Shown: positions 32,859-41,625 of the stretch, in pieces
Numbering within the stretch: the first letter of the stretch is position 1
Layout: the number at the start of each line of letters is the position of its first letter
Assembly: GCA_946548895.1 (NCBI GenBank)
Contig: CAMNQF010000028.1
Span: 1-49,591 of the forward strand
DNA length: 49,591 bases
Reading direction: 5' to 3'
Source: an uncultured bacterium
GTDB lineage: Bacteria > Bacillota > Clostridia > Oscillospirales > Oscillospiraceae
Program-made: the position numbers and the translations under genes
Notes under the pieces: model-generated
What the model was told of the DNA's origin: nothing
Databases searched by the model: none
What the model saw: only the letters and a program-made list of their open reading frames with translations

Positions 32859-33848
32859 TTATGCCTTGAAGCCCGGGGTGTCCGCCTTGGCGTCCAGCAG
32901 ACCCTTCAGCTGGTCGTCCAGCTTCAGCAGGGAGATGGAGAAGCCGGCCATCTCAATGGAGGTCATGAACTCGCCCACGAAGGTCTTGTACACCTTGACG
33001 CCCTTTTCTGCCAGCACGTCGGCCACGCGGTTGTTGATGATGAACAGCTCCATCAGCGGGGTGGCGCCGGAGGAGTTGATCATCACGGCCACCTCGCCGC
33101 CGGTGAAGTCCAGGTCGCCCAGGATCTGGGCCAGAAGCATATCCACGATCTCATCGGCGGTCTTGATCTTCTCCCGGTGGGTGCCCGGCTCGCCATGGAT
33201 GCCGATGCCCACTTCCATCTCGTCCTCGGCCAGCTCGAAGCCGGGCTTGCCCGCGGCGGGGACGGTGCACGGCTCAATAGCCGCGCCCATGGTGCGCACG
33301 TTGTCGATGACCTTCTGAGCCACGGCCTGGACGGCGTCCAGATCCGCGCCGGTCTCCGCCATGGCGCCGGCGATCTTGTGGACGAACACGGTGCCCGCCA
33401 CGCCCCGGCGGCCCACGGTGTACAGGCTGTCCTTCACGGCCACGTCGTCGTTCACAACGACCTGGGCCACCTTGATGCCCTCGTCCCGGGCCATGTCGGC
33501 GGCCATCTCGAAGTTCATCACGTCGCCGGTGTAGTTCTTGATGACCATCAGCACGCCCGCGTCGGTGGCGACGGCCTTGATGCCCTCATAGACCTGGTCG
33601 GGGGTGGGGGAGGTGAACACGGCGCCGGCCACCGCCGCGTCCAGCATACCCTCGCCCACATAGCCGCCGTGGGCGGGCTCGTGGCCGCTGCCGCCGCCGC
33701 TGATGAGGGCCACCTTGCCCTCCTTCTTATTGGCGCGGACCACCACGTTGCCGCAGTCCAGCTTGCGCACGTACTGGGGATAGGCTTTGACCATGCCCTG
33801 GATCATCTGGTCCTCTACCTTGTCCACGGCGTTGATGAACTTTTTCAT
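32859..33848 (-). CDS. dhaK: Dihydroxyacetone kinase substrate-binding subunit DhaK
   Basis: A 329-residue subunit that binds dihydroxyacetone covalently through a histidine, here His218 in GIHGEPG, the same number as in E. coli. GGGSGHEPAHGGYVG and GAVFTSPTPDQV are family motifs. AAAGGAGTGCATTCATC precedes the ATG. It leads the leftward dha operon and is divergent from glpP, sharing a 144-base gap that carries direct repeats. Confidence 0.95.
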   Translation of the reverse strand: MKKFINAVDKVEDQMIQGMVKAYPQYVRKLDCGNVVVRANKKEGKVALISGGGSGHEPAHGGYVGEGMLDAAVAGAVFTSPTPDQVYEGIKAVATDAGVLMVIKNYTGDVMNFEMAADMARDEGIKVAQVVVNDDVAVKDSLYTVGRRGVAGTVFVHKIAGAMAETGADLDAVQAVAQKVIDNVRTMGAAIEPCTVPAAGKPGFELAEDEMEVGIGIHGEPGTHREKIKTADEIVDMLLAQILGDLDFTGGEVAVMINSSGATPLMELFIINNRVADVLAEKGVKVYKTFVGEFMTSIEMAGFSISLLKLDDQLKGLLDAKADTPGFKA

Positions 33849-33893
33849 GATGAATGCACTCCTTTATGAAATGTCAAGATTTTTCGGGCCGAG

Positions 33894-33936
33894 AGCGGGA
33901 AAAAGCGTTGCGGAAGCGGGAAAAAGACGCTATAAT
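33894..33936 (+). promoter_or_regulatory. glpP promoter and direct repeats in the dhaK/glpP gap
   Basis: TTGCGG (33908-33913), 17-base spacer, TATAAT (33931-33936) drives glpP. Overlapping it, AGCGGGAAAAAG occurs at 33894-33905 and 33915-33926, exactly 21 bases apart (two helical turns), as expected for binding of a dimeric regulator on one face. The TetR protein at 36865 is a candidate. Confidence 0.55.
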
Positions 33937-33992
33937 CAAATGTTGAACAGCTGCCCGGCGGGGCCGGGCGGGCAGAACAGGGAGGGATTGCT

Positions 33993-34562
33993 TTGGACCA
34001 GCGGTTTTATGACGCGGTGCTGGCCTCGCCGGTGATCGCGGCGGTGAAGGATATGGAGCAGCTGGAGGACTGCCTGACCCTGGACAACATCCAGGTGGTG
34101 TTCCTGCTGTTCGGGGATCTGTGCACCATCGCGGAGGTGGCGGCCCGGGCCAAGGACGCGGGCAAAATCGTGCTGGTCCATGTGGACCTGATCGCGGGGC
34201 TGTCCTCCAGCCAGGAGATCGCCGTGGACTTCCTGCGGCGGAACACCCGGGTGGACGGCATCATCACCACCAAGCCCAACTTCATCCGCCGGGCCCGGGA
34301 GCTGAAGCTGTTCACCGTCATGCGCCTGTTTGTCATCGACTCCATGGCGCTGGCGGGCATCAGCAAGCTGGAGAGCGTCAAGCCGGACTTCATCGAGGTG
34401 CTGCCCGGGGTCATGCCCAAGACCATCCGAAAAATCGCCCAGACTACCCGCATCCCCCTGCTGGCCGGGGGGCTCATCGCGGACAAGGAGGACGTGGTGG
34501 CGGCGCTGTCCGCCGGGGCCATGGCGGTGTCGGCCACCAGCCGGGAGGTCTGGCGGATGTAG
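33993..34562 (+). CDS. glpP: Glycerol-3-phosphate-responsive antiterminator GlpP
   Basis: A 189-residue barrel-fold regulator that, when bound to glycerol-3-phosphate, allows transcription through leader terminators of glp genes. HVDLIAGLSSSQEIAVDFL, DGIITTKPNFIRRA, KPDFIEVLPGVMP and PLLAGGLIADKEDV are family hallmarks. The start is TTG at 33993 with GGAGG 7 bases before. It lies between dhaKLM and the glpK/glpF genes, whose leaders are its likely targets. Confidence 0.93.
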   Translation: MDQRFYDAVLASPVIAAVKDMEQLEDCLTLDNIQVVFLLFGDLCTIAEVAARAKDAGKIVLVHVDLIAGLSSSQEIAVDFLRRNTRVDGIITTKPNFIRRARELKLFTVMRLFVIDSMALAGISKLESVKPDFIEVLPGVMPKTIRKIAQTTRIPLLAGGLIADKEDVVAALSAGAMAVSATSREVWRM

Positions 34563-34577
34563 CGGGCCCCTCAAAAA

Positions 34578-34660
34578 CGGAAAAGCCGCCCAGGCGCGGG
34601 ACGGACCCCCGCCCTCCCTCGGGAGGGGCGGGGCCTTTCCATGCCTGTACGGCTTTTCGG
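34578..34660. terminator. Nested terminator between glpP and the small peptide gene
   Basis: The inner stem CCCCGCCCTCCC/GGGAGGGGCGGGG (34607-34633) lies within an outer CGGAAAAGCCG/CGGCTTTTCGG pair (34578-34588, 34650-34660). It serves two convergent genes. Confidence 0.7.
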
Positions 34661-34676
34661 AGACGGGCGCAAGGGC

Positions 34677-34889
34677 TCACTTGCCTTCGCAGTTCATGTC
34701 GTCCAGGCTGCAGCTGGTGTCCCCGTCCTCAGTGACGGCGTTCATGTCGGTGATGGAGTAGCTCTGCTCCTCCTGGCCCTCCAGGCAGTTCATATCGTTC
34801 AGCGCGCAGCTGCGGTCGTCGTCGCTGGAGATGCCGTTCATGTTGGTGATGCCCAGGCTGCTCTTGATTTTCGGTTCCTTCTGATCCAT
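34677..34889 (-). CDS. Small acidic peptide made of four 16-residue repeats, function unknown
   Basis: A 70-residue peptide not recognised as any family. After a 10-residue head (MDQKEPKIKS) it consists of four tandem units starting at residues 11, 27, 43 and 59. Each has the form S-x-x-(I/L)-x-(N/D)-M-N followed by an acidic tail; Met-Asn recurs at 17-18, 33-34, 49-50 and 65-66. Units 2 and 4 carry Cys pairs spaced C-x6-C (28/35, 60/67), units 1 and 3 do not, so the true unit may be a 32-residue pair duplicated. It has its own promoter and a strong AAGGAGG site 9 bases before the ATG, supporting real expression. No modification enzyme or exporter is adjacent. It might be a multi-core peptide precursor, a metal-binding peptide or a redox peptide; none is proven. 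Confidence 0.75.
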   Translation of the reverse strand: MDQKEPKIKSSLGITNMNGISSDDDRSCALNDMNCLEGQEEQSYSITDMNAVTEDGDTSCSLDDMNCEGK

Positions 34890-34999
34890 GGTTTGGTTCC
34901 TCCTTACTCATGGTGTTGGCACGGCGAAAAGGCCGGCGGGGCCGGAGCCGCTCCGCCGGGTGATGCGTCAGCAATGCGAACGGATTGCTTTCATCATAA

Positions 35000-35028
35000 A
35001 GTATAGCCCAACCTGCCCAAAAATACAA
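35000..35028 (-). promoter_or_regulatory. Promoter of the small repeat peptide
   Basis: Read leftward: TTGTAT (35023-35028), 17-base spacer, TATACT (35000-35005), giving a leader of about 100 bases with a GC-rich hairpin near 34931-34960. Confidence 0.6.
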
Positions 35029-35162
35029 GGGCGGAAGGTATTGTTTTTGACAAATCTTCCATTTTGTTGGACGCGGGCCGGGGTCGCGGCCGCTTTTTTG
35101 TGAAAAATGTCCGCCAGGGGGAAAAACTTTGGAAGCGCAGGGGGCTTTTTCGCCTGGGGCGG

Positions 35163-35191
35163 TTGAAAAATTCACAAAATTCTGGTATCGT
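35163..35191 (+). promoter_or_regulatory. Promoter of the peroxiredoxin operon
   Basis: TTGAAA (35163-35168), 17-base spacer, TATCGT (35186-35191). The spacer carries TTCACAAAA, and an inverted TTTTGTGAA half-site lies about 70 bases upstream (near 35096), recalling the palindromes at 7058 and 27383. The 371-base gap 34890-35260 otherwise holds only the divergent peptide promoter and GC hairpins. Confidence 0.55.
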
Positions 35192-35260
35192 AAGATAGAA
35201 AAGGCCGTCCGCGGGCCTGGAGCAAAAATGTTACACCGAAGATAATAGGAGGAATGTGTT

Positions 35261-35827
35261 ATGGCGCATATGATTGGCAAGGAGCTGGAACCCTTCTCCG
35301 TCATGGGCTACCACCAGGGAGAGTTCAAGCCCTTCACCGAAAAGGACCTGCTGGGCCACTGGTCCGTGCTGTTTTTCTACCCCGCCGACTTCACCTTCGT
35401 CTGCCCCACCGAGCTGAAAGACCTGGCCGAGCAGTACGCCGGCTTCCAGGCGGAGGGGTGCGAGGTCTACTCCGTCAGCGAGGACACCCATTTTGTCCAC
35501 AAGGCCTGGGCGGACGCCTCCGACACCATTCAGGCCATCAGCTACCCCATGCTGGGCGACCCCGCCGGGGTGCTGGCCCGGCAGTTCGGCGTGCTGGTGG
35601 AGCAGGAGGGCCAGGCCCTGCGGGCCACCTTCCTGCTGAACCCGGAGGGGAAGATTGTGCTGTACGAGATCCATGACATGGGCATCGGCCGCAACGCCGA
35701 AGAGCTGCTGCGCAAGCTCCAGGCCGCCAAGTTCGTCCACGAGCACGGCGACCAGGTATGCCCCGCCCACTGGCATCCCGGCGAGGAGACGCTGACCCCC
35801 AGCCTGGATCTGGTGGGGCTGCTGTAA
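35261..35827 (+). CDS. ahpC: Alkyl hydroperoxide reductase AhpC-type peroxiredoxin
   Basis: A 188-residue typical 2-Cys peroxiredoxin that reduces peroxides. The peroxidatic Cys48 is in DFTFVCPTEL and the resolving Cys167 in DQVCPAHW. HKAWADASDTI and GEDTLTP-type tail motifs (here GEETLTPSLDLVG) fit AhpC. GGAGG lies 9 bases before the ATG. It is followed after 13 bases by an AhpF N-terminal-domain protein, its likely electron donor. It is the oxygen-defence insert within the glycerol region. Confidence 0.95.
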   Translation: MAHMIGKELEPFSVMGYHQGEFKPFTEKDLLGHWSVLFFYPADFTFVCPTELKDLAEQYAGFQAEGCEVYSVSEDTHFVHKAWADASDTIQAISYPMLGDPAGVLARQFGVLVEQEGQALRATFLLNPEGKIVLYEIHDMGIGRNAEELLRKLQAAKFVHEHGDQVCPAHWHPGEETLTPSLDLVGLL

Positions 35828-35840
35828 GGAGGAGTCTGTC

Positions 35841-36506
35841 ATGCCGCTCCAACCCGAACATTATCCCGCGAAAAGCCCTCTCATTGCCGGGGAGCTGGAG
35901 GGCCAGCTGAACCAGCTCTTATCCAAGCTGTCCGCCCCCGTCACCCTGGTGTGCCTGCTGGACGGGGGGGAGAAGAGCGCCGAAATGGCCGCCTTTGTCA
36001 ACCACGTCGCGGGGCTGTCCCCCCTGCTTTCCTGCAAGTTCCTCTCCCCCGGCGAGGACCCGGCGGTGGACGCGGCCTTGGACGCCTCCCTGCTGCCCGC
36101 CACCGGCGTCTATACAGAGGCCGGGTTTGCCCGCATGGTGTTCCACGGCATCCCCGGCGGCAAGGAGATCACCGGCTTCGCCGGAGCCCTGCTCAACGCC
36201 GGGAACGCCGCCAAGCCCCTGGACAAGCCTACCCTTAAGGACATCGGCAAAATCAAAAAGCCGGTGGACATCCGGGTGTGCGTGTCCCTGGCCTGCCACC
36301 ACTGCGCCCAGCTGGTGATGAGCGCCCAGCGGGTGGCCTGGGAGAACCCCCTGGTCACGGCCCACATGATTGACGCCAACCTGTACCCCGCCCTGGTGAA
36401 GCAGTACCAGATCCAGCGGGTGCCGCTGACGGTGCTCAACGGGACGCAGGCCGTTCCCGGCGGCAAGACCATGGCGGAGCTGACTACTCTGCTGGCCAGG
36501 CTCTGA
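35841..36506 (+). CDS. AhpF N-terminal-domain-like tandem thioredoxin-fold protein
   Basis: A 221-residue protein equivalent to the first 200 residues of AhpF: two thioredoxin folds, of which only the second keeps a redox pair, Cys152 and Cys155 in SLACHHCAQLVM. KPLDKPTLKDIGKIKKPVDI is the typical joining stretch in AhpF. The FAD/NADH reductase half is missing, so a separate thioredoxin-reductase-like protein must reduce it. It is co-transcribed with ahpC (GGAGG before the ATG at 35841) and would hand electrons to it. A T-rich terminator follows. Confidence 0.88.
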   Translation: MPLQPEHYPAKSPLIAGELEGQLNQLLSKLSAPVTLVCLLDGGEKSAEMAAFVNHVAGLSPLLSCKFLSPGEDPAVDAALDASLLPATGVYTEAGFARMVFHGIPGGKEITGFAGALLNAGNAAKPLDKPTLKDIGKIKKPVDIRVCVSLACHHCAQLVMSAQRVAWENPLVTAHMIDANLYPALVKQYQIQRVPLTVLNGTQAVPGGKTMAELTTLLARL

Positions 36507-36530
36507 TTCCGAAAAAGGACGGCAAATTGG

Positions 36531-36571
36531 CTCCGCTGACAAGATTTTATGTCCTGCCAGCGGAGTTTTTT
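36531..36571 (+). terminator. Terminator of the peroxiredoxin operon
   Basis: CTCCGCTG (36531-36538) pairs with CAGCGGAG (36558-36565), then TTTTTT. A 19-base loop contains a further ACA/TGT pair. Confidence 0.85.
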
Positions 36572-36654
36572 GTGTATTTCCGCAAAACGAGGAGTGCAAT
36601 TTTGTGGGAATTGTCGAAATTTACATATGATTGCCAGAAATTGTTGCTTTTCTT

Positions 36655-36684
36655 TTGCATATATGCTAAATTAAGGAATATAAA
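36655..36684 (+). promoter_or_regulatory. Promoter of the candidate RNA at 36690
   Basis: TTGCAT (36655-36660), 18-base spacer, TATAAA (36679-36684). TGTCGAA, a Spo0A-box-like heptamer, lies at 36612-36618. Confidence 0.5.
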
Positions 36685-36689
36685 TGGAC

Positions 36690-36800
36690 TGGATGGACAT
36701 GGCTCCCACGGGAGCAACTGAATACCATGAACCTTTGAGACGAGCGCTGCAGGGTCTGGACAGTGGGAAACCGCTGGCTTTGGTCCTGCACTCTTTTTTT
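36690..36800 (+). ncRNA. Candidate structured RNA or attenuator ending in an intrinsic terminator
   Basis: About 110 bases between a promoter and a run of seven T. The 5' domain has CATGG...CCATG (36698-36702, 36725-36729) enclosing GCTCC-CACG-GGAGC and an unpaired CAACTGAATA. The 3' domain is GCAGGGTC...GGTCCTGC (36749-36756, 36782-36789) enclosing CAGTGG-GAAA-CCGCTG with a GNRA-type loop, then ACTCTTTTTTT. The TetR gene begins 65 bases on, so this could be its attenuating leader or a free-standing small RNA. I could not match it to a known riboswitch, T-box or 6S pattern. The region 36507-36864 holds no convincing protein gene. Confidence 0.5.
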
Positions 36801-36864
36801 ACTCAGAGGGGCGGACGCCCCGCCGGACCCATCGCGGCCGCGGGAGTAGGGGGAATTTATCATA

Positions 36865-37422
36865 ATGTGCTGTAACACGAAGCAGAAGATCGCCCGGGCG
36901 CTGCGCCAGCTGATGAGCGAACGCCCCCTGAGCAAAATCACCGTGCAGGACCTGATGGAGCGGGCCCAGATGAAGCGGCAGAGCTTTTACTACCACTTCC
37001 AGGATATCTATGATGTGCTGGGCTGGATGTGCGAGCAGCAGCTGGGCGCTCCCCTCCGGGAGGACCCGGAGATGGACTTCGAGGCGTGGTGCCTGCGGCT
37101 GGTGGAGCTGATGGAGGAGGACCGGGCGTTCTACCGCCGGGTGTTCCTGGCGGGCAGCCCAGGGATTGTGCGGGACTTCTGCGAGGGGCTGGTGCGGCCC
37201 CGGATGGCCCGGCTGCTGTTCCTGGTGGACGACCCGCGGCAGCTGCCCAGGGAGCAGGCTTTTGTGGCCGACTTCTGTACCAGGGCCATTACCAGCTATT
37301 TCATTGAGCTGTGCGCCTCCCGGAAAGAGCTGGACTGGGCGGAGGTCCGCCTGTGCCTCCACAGCCTGTTGAGCGTGGTCCGCCCGGCGGAGGAACTGTG
37401 CCTGCGGGTTCAGGCGGGCTGA
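36865..37422 (+). CDS. TetR-family regulator resembling DhaS
   Basis: A 185-residue regulator. Residues 5-55 are the DNA-binding domain (KQKIARALRQLMSERPLSK, then ITVQDLMERAQMKRQSFYYH), with the FYYHF core of the family; the C-terminal 120 residues form the ligand domain. The N-terminal pattern is like the dihydroxyacetone kinase regulators (DhaS group). Lying between dhaKLM/glpP and glpK, it probably controls one or both. The ATG at 36865 is preceded by a modest AGGGGGAA site. Possible operators are the repeats at 33894-33926 and the palindromes at 37443-37496. Confidence 0.85.
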   Translation: MCCNTKQKIARALRQLMSERPLSKITVQDLMERAQMKRQSFYYHFQDIYDVLGWMCEQQLGAPLREDPEMDFEAWCLRLVELMEEDRAFYRRVFLAGSPGIVRDFCEGLVRPRMARLLFLVDDPRQLPREQAFVADFCTRAITSYFIELCASRKELDWAEVRLCLHSLLSVVRPAEELCLRVQAG

Positions 37423-37442
37423 ACGCTTGACAGCGGTGGACA

Positions 37443-39163
<1,721 letters not shown>

Positions 39164-39275
39164 AGCCCCGCCCGCGGCTTGCGCGCCGCGCAGTTCGGTT
39201 TTCCGCCATCTGTCCCCTGGGGCGGGGCCCGCTGCCCCGCCCCGGGATAGAGTAAAATAGAGGAGGGTTTTGTCA

Positions 39276-39998
39276 ATGTTAGTGAAGTTTTTGGCTGAGT
39301 TCGTGGGCACGATGCTGCTCATCCTGCTGGGCGACGGCGTGGTGGCCAACGTCACCCTGAACAAGTCCGGCATGAAGGGCGCCGGCTCCATCCAGATCAC
39401 CCTGGCCTGGGGCCTTGCCGTTATGATCCCCGCGTTTATCTTCGGCGCGGCCTCCGGCGCGCACTTCAACCCCGCCCTGACCATCGCCCTGGCGGTGGAC
39501 GGCAGCCTGCCCTGGGCTGAGGTTCCCATCTACATCATCGGCCAGTTCGCCGGCGCCATCCTGGGCGCGTGCATCGTCTACCTGATGTTCAAGGATCAGT
39601 TTGACGCCACCGACGACCCCGGCACCAAGCTGGGCGTGTTCTCCACCGGCCCCTCTGTCCCCAATATGCCCCTGAACATCTTCTGCGAGGCCGTGGCTAC
39701 CTTCGTGCTGGTCTTCGCCATCAAGGGCATCCCCGGCACTGTGGCCGGCGGCGTGAGCAACCTGTTCGTGTTCGGCATCATCGTGTCCATCGGTATGTCT
39801 CTGGGCGGCCTGACCGGCTATGCCCTGAACCCCGCCCGTGACCTGGGCCCCCGTATCGCCCACTCCTTCCTGCCCATCAAGGGTAAGGGCGACTCCAACT
39901 GGGGCTATGCCATCGTTCCCCTGTTTGGCCCGATCATCGGCGCCGTTGTGGCCGTCCTGGTCTACATGGGTCTGGGCGCGGCCGGCGTGTGGGCCTGA
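39276..39998 (+). CDS. glpF: Glycerol uptake facilitator (aquaglyceroporin)
   Basis: A 240-residue channel with six membrane spans and two half-helices carrying NPA boxes: HFNPALT and LNPARDLGPR. The Asp after NPAR is the mark of glycerol-conducting rather than water-only channels. AGGAGG lies 9 bases before the ATG at 39276; a TTG two codons earlier is too close to it. Downstream of glpK by 112 bases, with a GC hairpin in between, and followed by the glycerol-3-phosphate oxidation genes. Confidence 0.96.
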   Translation: MLVKFLAEFVGTMLLILLGDGVVANVTLNKSGMKGAGSIQITLAWGLAVMIPAFIFGAASGAHFNPALTIALAVDGSLPWAEVPIYIIGQFAGAILGACIVYLMFKDQFDATDDPGTKLGVFSTGPSVPNMPLNIFCEAVATFVLVFAIKGIPGTVAGGVSNLFVFGIIVSIGMSLGGLTGYALNPARDLGPRIAHSFLPIKGKGDSNWGYAIVPLFGPIIGAVVAVLVYMGLGAAGVWA

Positions 39999-40086
39999 TC
40001 CCCACAGCCTGACGAGGTAATCGCATTGAAAGGCCTGCGGGCCAAATAACCCCCTGGTCTCTCATGCGGAGTGAATGAGAAGCTGT

Positions 40087-40142
40087 GAGCCGGGCAGCCC
40101 TGACCCCTCTGACAGGAGGGGCCGGACCGGGCTGCCCGGCTC
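40087..40142 (+). promoter_or_regulatory. Large hairpin between glpF and the GlpA-like gene
   Basis: A perfect 14-bp stem, GAGCCGGGCAGCCC with GGGCTGCCCGGCTC (40087-40100, 40129-40142), encloses a second hairpin CCCCTC/GAGGGG. No T-run follows. It could be an mRNA processing or attenuation point that lowers expression of the downstream genes relative to glpKF, or a GlpP target. Confidence 0.5.
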
Positions 40143-40179
40143 AATCTGTCAAATAACGGTAAAAAGGAGTGAACCTGTT

Positions 40180-41610
40180 ATGGTTGATATCGTCATCATC
40201 GGCGCGGGCGTGTCCGGCTGCGCCATCGCCCGGGAGCTGTCCCGGTACAAGGCGGACGTGCTGGTGCTGGAGCGGGAGGAGGATGTGTGCTGCGGCACCA
40301 CCAAGGCCAACAGCGCCATCGTCCACGCGGGCTACGACGCCGCGAACGGGTCCCTCATGGCCAAGCTGAACGTGGCGGGCAGCCTGCTCATGCCCGAGCT
40401 GGCCCGGGAGCTGGACTTCGCCTATGAGCAGAACGGCTCCCTGGTGGTCATGATGAGCGAGGAGGACCGCCCCGCCCTGAACAAGCTGTACGCCAACGGC
40501 GTGGCCAACGGGGTGGAGGGCCTGCGCATTGTGGAGCGGGACGAGCTGGTGGCCATGGAGCCCAACATCAGCGACGAGGCCGTGGCCGCCCTGTACGCCC
40601 CCACCGGCGGCATCGTGTGCCCCTTCGGGCTCACCTTCGCCCTGGCGGAGAACGCCGCCCACAACGGGGTCAAGTTCCAGTTTGACAGCGAAGTGACCAA
40701 TATCACCCAGATTGACGGCGGCTGGAAGGTGTCCACCGTCAAGGGCGACGTGGAGGCCAAAGTGGTGGTCAACGCCGCCGGGCTGTATGCCGACAAGCTC
40801 CACAACATGGTGGCCGGCGACAATATGACCATCATCCCCCGCCGGGGCGACTACTTCCTGCTGGACCACACCACCCAGGGCTTTGTGCGCAACACCATCT
40901 TCCAGCTCCCCGGCAAGTACGGCAAGGGCGTGCTGGTGGCCCCCACCGTCCACGGCAACACCATCGTGGGCCCCACCGCCATCGACATTGAGGATAAGGA
41001 GGGCACCAATACCACCCAGGCCGGCCTGGACGACGTGCGGGCCAAGTGCGGCATGGCGGTGAAGAACGTGCCCCTGCGCCAGACCATCACCAGCTTCGCG
41101 GGGCTCCGGGCCCATGAGGCCCGCCACGAGTTCTTCATCGGCGAGATCAAACCCGGCTTCGTGGATTGCGCCGCCATCGAATCCCCCGGCCTGTCCAGCT
41201 CCCCCGCCATCGGCCGCATGGTGGCCGGCATCGTGAAGAATATCCTGGGCCTGGAGGTGGACCTGTCCTTCGACCCGCGCCGGAAGGGCATCCTGGACCC
41301 CAAGGCCCTGGACAATGAGGCCCACGCCGCCCTCATCAAGGAGAATCCCGCCTACGGCACCGTCATCTGCCGCTGCGAGACCGTCACCGAGGGCGAGATC
41401 ATCGACGCCATCCGCCGCACTCCCGGCGCCCGGAGCCTGGACGGCGTGAAGCGCAGGGTCCGGGCCGGCATGGGCCGGTGCCAGGGCGGCTTCTGCTCCC
41501 CCAGGGTGATGGAGATCCTGGCCCGGGAGCTGGGCGTGGACCAGAGCGCCATCACCAAGGCCGGCGCGGGATCCGAGCTGATCGTGGGCGTCAACAAGGA
41601 CGCCATCTGA
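40180..41610 (+). CDS. Glycerol-3-phosphate dehydrogenase-type FAD protein with BFD-like [2Fe-2S] tail
   Basis: A 476-residue flavoprotein. The N-terminal Rossmann motif is DIVIIGAGVSGCAIARELSR; SAIVHAGYDA and FAGLRAHEARHEF match GlpA/GlpO-like dehydrogenases. The C-terminal domain has Cys397, 399, 434 and 439 (CRCETVTEGEI, GMGRCQGGFC), a BFD-type [2Fe-2S] site as in anaerobic GlpA. With glpK and glpF upstream it most likely oxidises glycerol-3-phosphate to DHAP. The ATG at 40180 follows AAAAAGGAGTGAACCTGTT. The next two genes probably encode its electron-accepting partners. Confidence 0.9.
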   Translation: MVDIVIIGAGVSGCAIARELSRYKADVLVLEREEDVCCGTTKANSAIVHAGYDAANGSLMAKLNVAGSLLMPELARELDFAYEQNGSLVVMMSEEDRPALNKLYANGVANGVEGLRIVERDELVAMEPNISDEAVAALYAPTGGIVCPFGLTFALAENAAHNGVKFQFDSEVTNITQIDGGWKVSTVKGDVEAKVVVNAAGLYADKLHNMVAGDNMTIIPRRGDYFLLDHTTQGFVRNTIFQLPGKYGKGVLVAPTVHGNTIVGPTAIDIEDKEGTNTTQAGLDDVRAKCGMAVKNVPLRQTITSFAGLRAHEARHEFFIGEIKPGFVDCAAIESPGLSSSPAIGRMVAGIVKNILGLEVDLSFDPRRKGILDPKALDNEAHAALIKENPAYGTVICRCETVTEGEIIDAIRRTPGARSLDGVKRRVRAGMGRCQGGFCSPRVMEILARELGVDQSAITKAGAGSELIVGVNKDAI

Positions 41611-41625
41611 AGGAGGGGCTGAACC

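Noticed and set aside
36684-36875. A 63-codon reading frame through the candidate RNA
   Set aside because: It runs through the terminator stem and T-run, has no ribosome site and no recognisable sequence.
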